64,000 nucleotides of DNA from Spirosoma spitsbergense DSM 19989 (GCF_000374085.1 NZ_KB893544.1:1-64000), one strand, 5' to 3'. Shown: positions 39,871-49,416, counted from the first letter of the stretch. Notes: generated from the sequence alone by a model not told the origin. Numbers and translations: made by a program.

Positions 39871-40848
39871 ATGTCCCCAAACGATGTCCTGAACGAACTG
39901 GGAGAACAGGGTATTTTGCCCCCCGAACAACAGGCTGGTATAGCCGACGTAGAGCAGCGAAGGTTGTTTTCGCTCCACTGGGAGTTGCGGGCCATGCTGT
40001 ACATCGGTATTCTGCTGCTGAGCTCGGGCCTTGGCCTTCTGGTTTATGATAACTTCGACCGGATTGGGCATGGTGCCCTGCTCGTGGTCATTGCTATTGC
40101 CTGCGCCGGTAGTTTTGTATTTGCCTGGCGAAATCGTCCTGAATGGACCATCAATCAGACGAAGAGCAGGTCTGCCCTGGGCGACTACGCCCTGATTCTG
40201 GCCTGCCTGCTATTCCTGACCCTCGAAGGCTACGCACAATATGCATACAATGTATTCGGCGAACGGTATGGTCTGGTTACGCTGCTGCCCGCCCTGTTGT
40301 TTCTGCCCTTGGCCTACCGGTTCGACCACCGGGGCGTGTTGGGCATGGCGCTGACGGCACTCGTTTCCTGGGTGGGGGTAACTGTTCGCCCGCTCGAACT
40401 GTATTTTAAAACCAACTTTGTCAACCAGGCCACGGTCTTTTCGGCTATCGGTTTGGCGCTTGTTTTAATCGGTGTGGCGTTGTTTCTGGACCGAAAGCGG
40501 GTTAAGCCGCATTTTACCTATACCTACCTGACGCTGGCCGGTAATCTGCTGATGGTGGCGTTACTGGGCGGCCTGTTCAACTTTGGTGAAATTCGACTGG
40601 GGTTTGCCGGGGGCCTGGCCGTTGCCTGTTTGGTGCTGGATGCCTACGCCCGCCGGGAAGGGTTCTTCGTCTTTTTACTGATGAGTGTGGTGTACGGGTA
40701 CATTGGCATCACGTTCCTGTTTTTTCACTACCTGCGCCCAGCCAATGACGACATCTACTACTGGTACTTTATCATTACGGGTATTGCCGCCGTGTATTAC
40801 CTGATGAGTCAGCTACCCAAACAGAACCGTGCGGATGAAAGCGTATAA
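39871..40848 (+). CDS. DUF2157 family membrane protein
   Basis: A 325-residue polytopic protein with about ten membrane helices after a cytoplasmic N-terminal segment (LGEQGILPPEQQAGIADVEQ) typical of DUF2157. The next gene starts inside its 3' end, so the two are translated together, and pairs of this kind are common in the phylum. Function unknown. Confidence 0.85.
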   Translation: MSPNDVLNELGEQGILPPEQQAGIADVEQRRLFSLHWELRAMLYIGILLLSSGLGLLVYDNFDRIGHGALLVVIAIACAGSFVFAWRNRPEWTINQTKSRSALGDYALILACLLFLTLEGYAQYAYNVFGERYGLVTLLPALLFLPLAYRFDHRGVLGMALTALVSWVGVTVRPLELYFKTNFVNQATVFSAIGLALVLIGVALFLDRKRVKPHFTYTYLTLAGNLLMVALLGGLFNFGEIRLGFAGGLAVACLVLDAYARREGFFVFLLMSVVYGYIGITFLFFHYLRPANDDIYYWYFIITGIAAVYYLMSQLPKQNRADESV

Positions 40849-42025
40849 CGAACAGTGGATTTATAACCGAACGATTCTGGAGCAGGCCGGGCGGTGGCAT
40901 AAACAAAAATTACTGTCCGATGAACAGATGAAATCGGTGCGGAAAACGTATCCGGTCGAGTTTCGGCAGACGAATGGCTTTCTGGAAATCGGGTTGTTTT
41001 TGTTCACTACAGTGGCCATAACAGCCTGTTATCTGTTACCGGCCAGTCTATTTTTAGCCCTGGCTGAATCGTCCGTCATTTATGGTTTATTCAATATGGC
41101 CGCTGGTGTTGTCATTGGTCTTGTTGGGAATCTTCTGATAAAGCGCCGGTTACTATACCGTAATGGCATCGACAACGCCTTTGTGGTGACGATGGCGGGA
41201 TTCCTGGCGTTCGGTTTTAACCAACTGGTCTCTACCGAACTGTCTATTGCGGCCCACTGCTTTCTGACATTACCGCTGCTGTTGGTCATTTTGTGGTACT
41301 ACGGCGATACGCTGATTGCTTTTTTTGTTGTCGCTACGTTTTATACCGGTGTTTTCAACGGCTTACTGACATACCCTTGGGGAAAGGAGGTACTGCCTTT
41401 CGTGATGATGGCTCTCTCGCTGGTGCTATATCTTGGTACTGCCCAAATTCAGCGGTCTAACCCGAAAGACACGTATTATACCGACCCGCTGAACCTCGTC
41501 CAATGGTTTTCGCTGATTATGCTGGCGGCCAGTGGCAACTATTTTGTAGTACGTGAACTCAACGGCTTACTGCTGGAACGCATACCCGGCGTTCGTTTGC
41601 CAAAGGAGGCTCCTGAAATTGCCTTGTCCACGTTGTTTTGGCTCCTTACCTTTCTCATTCCCGGTATCTACGTCGGTCGGGGATTCACGAAAAAAGACCG
41701 GATGCTGCTGGTGCTGGGCCTGTTGGGATTGATTGGGGCTGCGGCAACGGTCCATGAGTATGCCGCACTGGTACCGCTCAACGTGGCCCTGACGTTGGGA
41801 GGGGCTATACTTATTGGGTTGGCCGTAATGGGTATTCGTTACGCAGCCCAATCGAAGCATGGGTTTACGGATGAACCGGATGATGATTCGCCCAATGAGT
41901 TTTTCACCAATGCCGCCAACATAGCCATCGTTCAGGCAACGGGCGCGGCTACGCAGGAGCAAAAAGATAACCTGCGTTTTGGCGAAGGTAATTTTGGTGG
42001 TGGTGGCGCGGAGGGGAAATATTGA
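40835..42025 (+). CDS. Polytopic membrane protein, partner of DUF2157 protein
   Basis: A 396-residue protein with about ten membrane helices and an N-terminal soluble segment (ILEQAGRWHKQKLLSDEQM) reminiscent of DUF2157; it fits the DUF4401-type partner found after DUF2157 genes. The tail is hydrophilic and Gly-rich (NFGGGGAEGKY region). The ATG at 40835 is used; a GTG two codons earlier is possible. It overlaps the previous gene by 14 bp. Confidence 0.8.
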   Translation: MKAYNEQWIYNRTILEQAGRWHKQKLLSDEQMKSVRKTYPVEFRQTNGFLEIGLFLFTTVAITACYLLPASLFLALAESSVIYGLFNMAAGVVIGLVGNLLIKRRLLYRNGIDNAFVVTMAGFLAFGFNQLVSTELSIAAHCFLTLPLLLVILWYYGDTLIAFFVVATFYTGVFNGLLTYPWGKEVLPFVMMALSLVLYLGTAQIQRSNPKDTYYTDPLNLVQWFSLIMLAASGNYFVVRELNGLLLERIPGVRLPKEAPEIALSTLFWLLTFLIPGIYVGRGFTKKDRMLLVLGLLGLIGAAATVHEYAALVPLNVALTLGGAILIGLAVMGIRYAAQSKHGFTDEPDDDSPNEFFTNAANIAIVQATGAATQEQKDNLRFGEGNFGGGGAEGKY

Positions 42026-42057
42026 TGTGTATAAAACGGCGTATATTTGTGTATAAA
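42026..42057 (+). promoter_or_regulatory. vapBC promoter with operator-like direct repeat
   Basis: TGTGTATAAA occurs at 42026-42035 and again at 42048-42057, 22 bp apart (two helical turns), flanking a perfect -7 element TATATTTG (42042-42049). This is a good candidate for autoregulation by the VapBC complex. Confidence 0.6.
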
Positions 42058-42070
42058 GACAATAAACACG

Positions 42071-42286
42071 ATGCGAACTAATATTGATATCAACGACGAA
42101 TTGATTCAGCAAGCTATGGAGGTCAGCCAGTTGAAGACTAAGAAGGCGGCTGTAGAACTTGCCCTCAGGGAATACATTAACATGGCACGTCGACAGGATC
42201 TCGCGTCCATGTTTGGACAGGTAACGTGGGAAGGTGATTTGAGCCAGATGAGAACGGATACAACCGTAGACGGATGGGATCAATAA
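42071..42286 (+). CDS. vapB: VapB-type antitoxin
   Basis: A 71-residue protein with an N-terminal ribbon-helix-helix (MRTNIDINDELIQQAMEVSQ, then KTKKAAVELALREYIN) and a C-terminal toxin-wrapping tail with W-E-G-D-L. It binds DNA as a dimer and neutralises VapC. The ATG at 42071 is chosen since the family begins M-R-T-N-I. Its stop overlaps the toxin start by 13 bp. Confidence 0.92.
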   Translation: MRTNIDINDELIQQAMEVSQLKTKKAAVELALREYINMARRQDLASMFGQVTWEGDLSQMRTDTTVDGWDQ

Positions 42287-42678
42287 TCGTTGATACGTCC
42301 ATCTGGATAGATTACTTTCGAGGTATTCAGAACAGCCAGACAAAACTGGTAACTGAACTGCTAGTCAGTACAAACCGCGTAGCTATCCTCCCTATTATCC
42401 TTCAGGAGACATTGCAGGGCATTCGAGACGATAGCCAATTCGTGCGTACCCAAAAAAATATGCTTGCCTGCGTACTGCTCCGGCTCGATGCTGTAGAGGC
42501 TGCTATCGAAGCCGCCCAACTGTATCGTACGCTCCGAAAAAAAGGCGTAACGATTCGGAAACCCAACGATTGCCTGATTGCTCATTATGCCCTGTTCTAC
42601 GATCTTCCCGTCCTGCATAATGATATCGACTTTGAGCAAATCGCTCGTCATACTGCCCTCAGAATTGCGACATCATAA
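42274..42678 (+). CDS. vapC: VapC-type PIN toxin
   Basis: A 134-residue PIN-domain RNase. Acidic residues visible are Asp7 (IIVDTSIWIDYF), Glu45 (ILQETLQGI), Asp99 (RKPNDCLIA) and Asp117/Asp119 (HNDIDFEQIA). VapC toxins cut tRNA or rRNA. It overlaps vapB by 13 bp and is followed by pgk, which has its own promoter. Confidence 0.93.
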   Translation: MGSIIVDTSIWIDYFRGIQNSQTKLVTELLVSTNRVAILPIILQETLQGIRDDSQFVRTQKNMLACVLLRLDAVEAAIEAAQLYRTLRKKGVTIRKPNDCLIAHYALFYDLPVLHNDIDFEQIARHTALRIATS

Positions 42679-42721
42679 ACAGGAACAGCAAAGTTCATAG
42701 GCACGTCTGCCGAAAAACCGT

Positions 42722-42729
42722 TAAGTTTG
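42722..42729 (+). promoter_or_regulatory. -7 element of pgk
   Basis: TAAGTTTG, perfect TAnnTTTG, 31 bases before the pgk start codon. Confidence 0.55.
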
Positions 42730-42760
42730 ACCCCGCAAACCAACGACTATACGCCGTCGC

Positions 42761-43948
42761 ATGAAAACCGTAGACTCCTATAATTTCGCGGGTAAGAAAG
42801 CCCTCGTTCGGGTTGACTTCAACGTACCCCTCGACTCAACATACAACATCACCGACGATACCCGTATCAGGGCAACCATCCCAACCGTCATGAAAATCGT
42901 GAACGATGGGGGCTCGGCCATTCTAATGTCCCACCTCGGTCGGCCGAAGGGTGGTCCCGAAGAGAAATACTCGCTTAAACACTTGCTACCCGCGCTGAAA
43001 GAAGCCTTTGGCCGGGAGGTGAAATTTGCCGACGACTGTATCGGGCAATCGGCTACCGACCTGGCTGCCAGCCTGAAACCGGGCGAAATCCTGTTGCTCG
43101 AAAATCTTCGCTTTTATAAAGAAGAAGAAAAGGGTGACGTAGAATTCGCCAAAAAATTGGCTAAACTGGGCGATGTGTGGGTAAATGATGCCTTTGGCAC
43201 CGCGCACCGGGCACACGCCAGTACGGCCGTAATGGGCCAGTTTTTTGATGACCGGATAGCAGGTTACGTGATGAATGCTGAACTGGCCAACGCCAAAAAG
43301 ATTCTGGAAGAAGCCGAGCGTCCGTTTACCGCCATTATGGGTGGGGCCAAAATTTCCGATAAAATCCTGATCATCGAAAAACTGCTCGATAAGGTCGATA
43401 ACCTCATCATTGGCGGGGGGATGACCTATACGTTCACGAAAGCGAAAGGGGGACAAATAGGTGGTTCATTACTCGAAGCCGATAAACAGGACTTAGCCCT
43501 TGAGATACTGAAAAAAGCAGAAGAAAAAGGGGTGAAAATTTACATGCCGCTGGATAATCTCTGCGCCGATGCATTCTCGAACGATGCCAACCGGCAGGTA
43601 GTACCCACGGGGCAGATTCCTGATGGCTGGCAGGGACTGGACATTGGTCCGGAAACCATCGAGCTATTTAAGGGAATCGTCATGCAATCGAAAACCATTC
43701 TCTGGAACGGGCCGATGGGCGTATTCGAGTTCGAGAATTTTGCCGAAGGGACCAACGCTATTGCCGAAGCCGTAGTGAAAGCAACGGAAGAAAATGGCGC
43801 CTTCTCGCTCATTGGCGGTGGCGACTCGGCGTCGGCCATCAATCAGGCGGGCTACGGCGACCGTGTTAGCTACGTATCGACCGGTGGTGGCGCATTGCTG
43901 GAATACATGGAAGGCAAGACGCTTCCGGGGGTAGCAGCGCTGGAATAA
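42761..43948 (+). CDS. pgk: Phosphoglycerate kinase
   Basis: Glycolytic enzyme that makes ATP from 1,3-bisphosphoglycerate. The 395 residues include [14 protein letters not shown], the substrate-site SHLGRPKG, the [12 protein letters not shown] segment, the hinge region with GGAKISDKI, and the nucleotide site [17 protein letters not shown] with the terminal [13 protein letters not shown]. Length and motifs are normal. It stands alone. Confidence 0.96.
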   Translation: MKTVDSYNFAGKKALVRVDFNVPLDSTYNITDDTRIRATIPTVMKIVNDGGSAILMSHLGRPKGGPEEKYSLKHLLPALKEAFGREVKFADDCIGQSATDLAASLKPGEILLLENLRFYKEEEKGDVEFAKKLAKLGDVWVNDAFGTAHRAHASTAVMGQFFDDRIAGYVMNAELANAKKILEEAERPFTAIMGGAKISDKILIIEKLLDKVDNLIIGGGMTYTFTKAKGGQIGGSLLEADKQDLALEILKKAEEKGVKIYMPLDNLCADAFSNDANRQVVPTGQIPDGWQGLDIGPETIELFKGIVMQSKTILWNGPMGVFEFENFAEGTNAIAEAVVKATEENGAFSLIGGGDSASAINQAGYGDRVSYVSTGGGALLEYMEGKTLPGVAALE

Positions 43949-43951
43949 GGT

Positions 43952-44008
43952 TTGTAGTTAGTTTGTTGTTCATGGTTTTTTGGAATTCAACCACAAACTA
44001 TAAACTGC
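43952..44008. repeat. Imperfect inverted repeat after pgk
   Basis: GTTTGTAGTTaGTTTGT words (from 43951) face CCACAAACTATAAACTGC (43991-44008). Pairing is partial, but the words resemble those at 34643-34738. Confidence 0.4.
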
Positions 44009-45473
44009 TTATCCCTGCTTTTGCTTTATTGTCTACGCTGTTTTTATACTCGTGGTGCCTGAAGGTGAGGGCTTTCTGGAAAAACGACTGGGCGCGCGCC
44101 CGGTCGTTTTTTTGTTGATAGATATATCCCAACTGCAAAGCGGCTGTAGCCCCAAACGATAGTTGGTCTGTTTCGCTGAGAGTAAGGGCACGGGCCAGGT
44201 AGGAAATGGCCGAATCCGGGTTTTCTCTCCGCTGATAGATACGCCCCATGCGGTAATTATACTCTGCCCTTTCCGCCGTTGTTGAAAACGACGCTTCGGA
44301 ATAGGGGCGAAGGTAAGTCAATGCCTGATCCGTGAAGCCACCGTCCGAGGCTAAACGCGCCTGCATCAGTATTTTTTGACCTGAGGCAGGCGCGTTTTTC
44401 AAACTGGATTCTGCGAACTTCTGCGCTACTTTATCCGATTCGACCGTCGTTCGGCCAACGGACAACACTTTTTGAAGAAGGTTTCTGGCTATGGTATCGG
44501 ATGATCTGGTATTTTGAGGACTGGCCAACCAGTGGCACAGGAACAGTTTATAGTAGGTATCTTTCAGGAAGTTCTGACCCCTGTAGGCGTGCAGAAACTG
44601 GTTGAAATGTAAGGAAGCCCTTTCATACTCACCTTTTTGCAGATAAATATCGCCCAGTATGTTCTCTACGACTGGTAAAGGCTGATAATTTTTATCAGCC
44701 GGTCGGTTGAGCAGGTAGGTAAGTGCCTGTTCCCCGCGCCCATTCTTCTGTTCGATGGTGGCACCAAAGAAGTGGAGTAACAGATTATCAGGATTCTGAC
44801 TCACTAAACGGGCCAGCGTCTGCCTGTCAGTATCGGAAAACTTCAGCACGTAGGCCCGAACCATCAAGTCGATCAGTTGTGCTTCCAGGCCAACGTTAGG
44901 GTCGTGTTGGGCACGCTGTAGTTCCTGCTGCCCCTGCCGAATGGTACCCTGCATACCTAACAGCTTTGCCACCCACACGTAGCTCTCCGGCACGGAGCCG
45001 ATCATGATGTGCAGCGTACCCAGTGATTTGTAGGTGGGTAAAAAGTCCGGGAAACGTTTCTGGTTTTCGCTGAGCAGTTTATAAGCCCGGATAACATCCC
45101 AGCTTGCACTCAGTTCTTTGCCAAACTTTAGCTTCACGAAGGCCCAGTGCAGGCGCACCTCGGCTATCAGTACGCGTTGCCAGGGAGACGTGTCGGACAG
45201 CTTTTTCAGGGCGTCGAGCCGGGTGCTCTCCTGTTCACTTTTAGCCGCAAATAACCGGTCATCGTCTGACGTAACAAGCAGGAGCATATCGGCATAATCG
45301 TCCAGAAAAATTCGTACGCCATCCCTTGCCGACTCGCGGGCCATGCGTTGTTTGGCCGACTGGATTTTTAACTTTTGCAGGTCTGCATAAGCTGATTGCA
45401 AGCCAGGTGTCCACACAAAATCCTGTGCGTAACCTGCACTGAGCGAGATCAGGAAGAGAAGTACGTAACGCAT
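43998..45473 (-). CDS. Exported TPR-repeat protein
   Basis: A 491-residue protein with a signal peptide (MRYVLLFLISLSAGYAQ) and helical repeats throughout, clearest at the C-terminus where degenerate tetratricopeptide repeats run from about 240 to 470 (NILGDIYLQKGEYERASLHF; YNYRMGRIYQRRENPDSAIS; ALQLGYIYQQKNDRARAQSF). The start at 45473 is preferred over 45512 because it gives the signal peptide. Likely a periplasmic scaffold; no partner is evident. Confidence 0.85.
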   Translation of the reverse strand: MRYVLLFLISLSAGYAQDFVWTPGLQSAYADLQKLKIQSAKQRMARESARDGVRIFLDDYADMLLLVTSDDDRLFAAKSEQESTRLDALKKLSDTSPWQRVLIAEVRLHWAFVKLKFGKELSASWDVIRAYKLLSENQKRFPDFLPTYKSLGTLHIMIGSVPESYVWVAKLLGMQGTIRQGQQELQRAQHDPNVGLEAQLIDLMVRAYVLKFSDTDRQTLARLVSQNPDNLLLHFFGATIEQKNGRGEQALTYLLNRPADKNYQPLPVVENILGDIYLQKGEYERASLHFNQFLHAYRGQNFLKDTYYKLFLCHWLASPQNTRSSDTIARNLLQKVLSVGRTTVESDKVAQKFAESSLKNAPASGQKILMQARLASDGGFTDQALTYLRPYSEASFSTTAERAEYNYRMGRIYQRRENPDSAISYLARALTLSETDQLSFGATAALQLGYIYQQKNDRARAQSFFQKALTFRHHEYKNSVDNKAKAGISSL

Positions 45474-45503
45474 TGGATCAGCGTAAAGAAAAAGCGTAAC
45501 GTT

Positions 45504-45546
45504 ATAACGCAAAAAGGTCGCCTGTACGACGACCTTTTTGCGTTAT
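45504..45546. terminator. 17-bp stem terminator
   Basis: ATAACGCAAAAAGGTCG (45504-45520) pairs perfectly with CGACCTTTTTGCGTTAT (45530-45546). It ends the nif3-like/zinc-ribbon operon and lies just before the TPR gene. Confidence 0.85.
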
Positions 45547-45558
45547 GGCTGGTAAAAA

Positions 45559-46314
45559 CTACCGGCCACGGCCCGTTGGGGCGGGTTCTGGCATGCCTTC
45601 CACATCGGCGAAAATGCGTCCGCAATGTTCGCAAACGATAATTTTCTTCTTGTCTTTAATATCGGCCTGACGTTGGGGCGGCACTACGTTAAAGCACCCG
45701 CTACAGGCTCCGCGTTTAACCATGACCACCGCCAGCCCGTTCAGGGCATTGCCACGAATTTTGTTGTAGGAATTCAGCAGACGCGGCTCGATGGTTGTTG
45801 CCTGATGATCGCGCTGTTTGATGATTTCCTTCTCTTCCTCCTGACTTTCTGAGGTAATCTGGTCAAGTTCCTGCCGTTTGGCTTTCAGGTCTTCCTGCCG
45901 CTCGTACAGAGCAGCCTGCGTCGTTTTGATTTCTTCGTCCTTGCCCCGTACCCGAAACTGAGATTCGTTTACCCGCTTCTCGATCAGTTCGATTTCGAGC
46001 GATTGAAGTTCTATCTCTTTAGAGATGGCGTCGAATTCGCGGTTGTTCCGCACATTCATTTGCTGATCCTTATATTTGGTTATCAGCTTTTCGGCATCTT
46101 TCTTTGCCACACGATTTCGCTCAATTTCTTCTTCCAGCGTCTTGATTTCAGCCTGAAATTTACCAACGCGGGTTTCGAAGCCAGCAATATCGTCTTCCAG
46201 ATCACGGACTTCTTCGGGTAGTCCACCACGAATCTTAATCAGCTCGTCTAGTTGAGAATCAAAAGATTGTAATTGCAGAAGAGCGTCTAGTTTTTGCGCA
46301 ATCGATAGTTCCAT
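45559..46314 (-). CDS. Coiled-coil protein with C4 zinc ribbon (CT398-like)
   Basis: A 251-residue protein: a long antiparallel coiled coil (about residues 15-180, heptads rich in Glu/Lys/Arg) and a C-terminal zinc ribbon with Cys pairs in KRGACSGCFNVVPPQ and IVCEHCGRIF. This is the CT398/DUF164-type architecture, thought to bind nucleic acid or act as a chaperone adaptor. It follows the Nif3-like gene by 17 bp, an arrangement conserved across many bacteria. Confidence 0.9.
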   Translation of the reverse strand: MELSIAQKLDALLQLQSFDSQLDELIKIRGGLPEEVRDLEDDIAGFETRVGKFQAEIKTLEEEIERNRVAKKDAEKLITKYKDQQMNVRNNREFDAISKEIELQSLEIELIEKRVNESQFRVRGKDEEIKTTQAALYERQEDLKAKRQELDQITSESQEEEKEIIKQRDHQATTIEPRLLNSYNKIRGNALNGLAVVMVKRGACSGCFNVVPPQRQADIKDKKKIIVCEHCGRIFADVEGMPEPAPTGRGR

Positions 46315-46331
46315 TCGGAAATTTGTTAGTG

Positions 46332-47432
46332 CTATATGAAGTATCGAACCGGATTAGTATCAGATTCAGATAAAATTACCGCAAAAGTAGTGAATTTTTT
46401 TGCCAAATGCCCGCAAATCAAGTCTTTCGTAAAGACTTCACTCTCATAGTGACCAATATCGCAGATACCAATGCGGCCATCGGCATCGAAAAATTCATGG
46501 TATTTGTAATCCGCCGTCACAAACACGTCGGCCCCGGCACGAATGGCATCGGGTAGTAAAAAACTACCCGCTCCTCCGCATAAAGCGATGCGTTGAATAG
46601 GCCGATCAGGCAAGGGGGTGTATCGAATCAGGTTCAGATTCATGTGTTCTTTCAGGTACGCCAGCCATAACGGTCCATCCATTGGCGTTGCCAGTTCACC
46701 CACCGCCCCAGAGCCGACCTCCTGATTCTGGTTGGCTAAAGGTGTCAGGTAGTAGGCCACTTCTTCGTACGGGTGGGCTTCCCGCAGCACAGCCAGTAGT
46801 TCATCCTGCAGGTAAGTAGGTAGAATTATCTCAATCCGGTTTTCGGGTTCTTGATGGTACATGCCCACCTCGCCCAGAACCGGATGCGCATTTTCGCCCG
46901 CTTCATAGGCTCCCGTTCCGGCAACCCGAAAACTGCAATTCATATAATTCCCAATCTGACCGGCCCCCGTCTGGTGAAGTGCATGCAGTACCCGTTGCGT
47001 GTCAGCTACGGGTACGAATGTTACCAGTTTGGTCAGGGTCTGCGCTTTGGGAGCCAGTATCCGAATGTTTTGCAACTGTAATTTCTCCGCAATGTGGAAA
47101 TTGACACCGCTGGTCACATTATCCAGATTCGTATGAGCAGCATAGATGGCTACATCGTGTTTGATGGCCTTAATAACCGTTCGCTCTACGTAGTTTTTGC
47201 CGTTCAGTTTTTTCAGCCCTTTAAACACGATGGGATGATGAGCCACAATAACGTTACACCCTTTGGCAATTGCTTCATCGACAACTTGTTCTGTCGCATC
47301 CAGCGTAACCAATACGCCGGTAATTTCGGTCGATGGGTCGCCTATGATGAGCCCCGCATTATCATACGATTCCTGGTAGGAGAGGGGCGCAAGTGCTTCG
47401 AGGTAGGTGGTAAGCTGACGAATCTGAGTCAT
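46332..47432 (-). CDS. Nif3-like dinuclear metal-centre protein
   Basis: A 366-residue Nif3/YbgI family protein, which forms hexamers holding two metal ions per subunit. Metal ligands are visible in IVAHHPIVFKGLK (His pair), YAAHTNLDNV (His, Asp) and near the C-terminus ICDIGHYESEVF (His, Glu). The insert domain typical of longer members is present (about 130-230). Proposed roles include GTP cyclohydrolase-like chemistry, not proven. The true start is at 47432; a longer frame to 47546 overlaps the SusC stump on the other strand. Confidence 0.9.
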   Translation of the reverse strand: MTQIRQLTTYLEALAPLSYQESYDNAGLIIGDPSTEITGVLVTLDATEQVVDEAIAKGCNVIVAHHPIVFKGLKKLNGKNYVERTVIKAIKHDVAIYAAHTNLDNVTSGVNFHIAEKLQLQNIRILAPKAQTLTKLVTFVPVADTQRVLHALHQTGAGQIGNYMNCSFRVAGTGAYEAGENAHPVLGEVGMYHQEPENRIEIILPTYLQDELLAVLREAHPYEEVAYYLTPLANQNQEVGSGAVGELATPMDGPLWLAYLKEHMNLNLIRYTPLPDRPIQRIALCGGAGSFLLPDAIRAGADVFVTADYKYHEFFDADGRIGICDIGHYESEVFTKDLICGHLAKKFTTFAVILSESDTNPVRYFI

Positions 47433-47754
47433 ATATAGCCGCTGGATTTCTAATAACAGAGTAATGGGTTTTGTCGTTCGCAAAGCTACACCTGCCTCTA
47501 CGTATTTTGTAGAGTCCGGCTCGTTTGTGCGGCTCAATAACCTCACACTTGGCTACACCATTCCGGTTAGTCTGCGCGAGAAAGCCAAACTTCGGCAGGC
47601 CCGCATTTACGTAACCTCGCAGAATTTATTCACCTCCAAAAAATTCAGCGGATTCAGTCCTGAACTGCCCGGCGGGCCGCTGGACTCCGGTATCGAACTT
47701 AGTTCATATCCAACCACCCGTACGTTTGCCGTTGGCCTGAACGTAGGTTTTTAA
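47428..47754 (+). pseudogene. C-terminal stump of a SusC-type TonB-dependent receptor
   Basis: The frame opens after a TGA at 47425-47427 and runs to 47754 with no front half. It encodes YFVESGSFVRLNNLTLGY and the terminal strands ending TRTFAVGLNVGF, which is the last ~90 residues of a SusC/RagA barrel (normal length about 1,000). The 18-bp gap to the following susD gene is the usual susC-susD spacing. The break lies at the nif3 start codon, and a perfect TAGCTTTG on the minus strand (47488-47481) within the stump may now serve the nif3-like gene. Confidence 0.88.
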
Positions 47755-47772
47755 TCAATAGACTTTACAAAC

Positions 47773-49290
47773 ATGAATCATACAAAACAATTTATCCGGC
47801 TCTCGTTGCTTACGGTCCTGTTTGGTACCGTGCTGACGGCCTGTAACGATTTTCTGACTACGCCACCGCAGGGGCAGATTGGTGTGGCAGCCGTGCAGAG
47901 TGACCCCGCAGCAGCCCAGAACCTCGTTACAGGGGTCTACAACATCATGTGGGATGGTAGTATGCACGGCTTCGATTATGTGGGTATGACCAACATTGCG
48001 TCCGATGATGCCGACAAGGGCAGTTCGGCGACCGATGGGGCCAACTCGTATGGTACACTCGATAACCTGAATATGACCCCCGGCGTGGGCAATATCAACA
48101 ACGTCTGGTCTACCTATTTCCGGGCCATTGCCCGCGCCAATCAGGCGTTGGCGCTGATTCCGCAGAGTGCCGCCGACCAGACCACCCGTAATCAACTGGA
48201 GGGGGAGGTACGGTTTCTGCGGGCTTATTTTTACTTTAAATTAGTCCGGTTTTTTGGTGGGGTACCACTCATCGAAAATGTGCCACCGGTAGAGAGTATC
48301 AATGATGTATCCCTGCAAAGGCGGGCTACCCCCGAGGCCGTTTACGCCCGTATCATTGCCGATTTACGGTTTGCCGTAACGAATCTGGCCACAAAAAGCC
48401 AGGTCGCTACGGGTAAAGCCACCAAAGCGGCCGCCATGGCCATGCTGGCCAAAGTGTATATGTACCAGAAAAACTGGCAGCAGGCCTATAACCTGACTGA
48501 TTCTATTATCAAGAATCAGGTGGGTACATACAGTTTGCTACCAAACTATGCCAACATCTGGCGGGAGGCAGGAGCCAACAGTTTCGAATCTATCTTCGAA
48601 GTACAAACGGGGATCAACTTATCCTGTGATGCCGCCATTCCAATTTACGTCGTTTGCCAGGGGCCACGCACCGGAGGCAAACGCGGCTGGGCCGATCTAG
48701 GCTTTGGGTTTGGAACACCGTCGCAGAGTTTGGTGGATGAATATGAGCCGAACGATGTACGCAAGGCAGCCACCATCATTTTTATCAACCCCGCTCCTAT
48801 GGGTACGGTGTTGTGGGATGGCTACCGGGTTCCGAGCCGCGACTCAGTGGAAAATGACCGGTATAATTACAAAGCCTACCATAGCCGCACGGCCGAGAAG
48901 AACTGTGGTGTGAATGATCGCTTGCCTAAAAAACTGCGCATCATGCGCCTGGGGGAAGTGTTGCTTATTCACGCCGAAGCGGCCTTCGCTTTGGGCAACA
49001 GCGCCGATGCGCTGACCGACATTAATAAACTCCGCGTTCGGGCCGGGTTACCCGCTCTCACCACCATTGACCGGACGAAAATCTGGCACGAACGGCGCGT
49101 AGAACTGGCGATGGAACACGACCGCTTTTTCGACTTGGTTCGGCAGGAGAGCATCCAGCCGGGCCGGGCTGTACAGGCATTTGCCGCCCACGGTAAAACA
49201 TTCACCAAGGGCAAAAGCGAAGTATTCCCCATCCCGCAAACCCAGATTCAGTTGAGCGGAGGAGCACTGACCCAGAACCCGGGATACTAA
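47773..49290 (+). CDS. SusD/RagB-type glycan-binding lipoprotein
   Basis: A 505-residue outer-membrane lipoprotein (signal with Cys in VLTACNDF) that captures glycan for a SusC partner. SusD features are visible: FLTTPPQGQ near the N-terminus, RFLRAYFYFKLVRFFGGVPL (about 150-170), the helical TPR-like core, and the terminal HERRVELAMEHDRFFDLVRQ with FPIPQTQIQLSGG. Its SusC partner is reduced to a stump just upstream, so it needs a different SusC or is idle. Confidence 0.94.
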   Translation: MNHTKQFIRLSLLTVLFGTVLTACNDFLTTPPQGQIGVAAVQSDPAAAQNLVTGVYNIMWDGSMHGFDYVGMTNIASDDADKGSSATDGANSYGTLDNLNMTPGVGNINNVWSTYFRAIARANQALALIPQSAADQTTRNQLEGEVRFLRAYFYFKLVRFFGGVPLIENVPPVESINDVSLQRRATPEAVYARIIADLRFAVTNLATKSQVATGKATKAAAMAMLAKVYMYQKNWQQAYNLTDSIIKNQVGTYSLLPNYANIWREAGANSFESIFEVQTGINLSCDAAIPIYVVCQGPRTGGKRGWADLGFGFGTPSQSLVDEYEPNDVRKAATIIFINPAPMGTVLWDGYRVPSRDSVENDRYNYKAYHSRTAEKNCGVNDRLPKKLRIMRLGEVLLIHAEAAFALGNSADALTDINKLRVRAGLPALTTIDRTKIWHERRVELAMEHDRFFDLVRQESIQPGRAVQAFAAHGKTFTKGKSEVFPIPQTQIQLSGGALTQNPGY

Positions 49291-49350
49291 GTGAATGACC
49301 AGGATGGATTGAAAAGGTGATTAACAATCAATGCTTAACTCTGTAACCTG

Positions 49351-49416
49351 AACGTTGACAAAGCTGATACTCCTGATAAACAAGGAAATAGAAGATTAGC
49401 TTTGTCAACGTTTTTT
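49351..49416 (+). terminator. Long-loop terminator after susD
   Basis: AACGTTGACAAAGCT (49351-49365) pairs perfectly with AGCTTTGTCAACGTT (49398-49412) across a 32-base loop and runs into TTTTTT. It separates susD from the glucanase gene. Confidence 0.75.

Noticed and set aside
41567-42343. A 258-codon minus-strand frame
   Set aside because: It runs across the end of a membrane-protein gene, the vapBC promoter and vapB, which are better supported; no domain seen.
47428-47754. A separate small barrel-end gene
   Set aside because: It matches the last strands of SusC exactly in position relative to susD and has no signal peptide, so it is a stump and not an independent gene.
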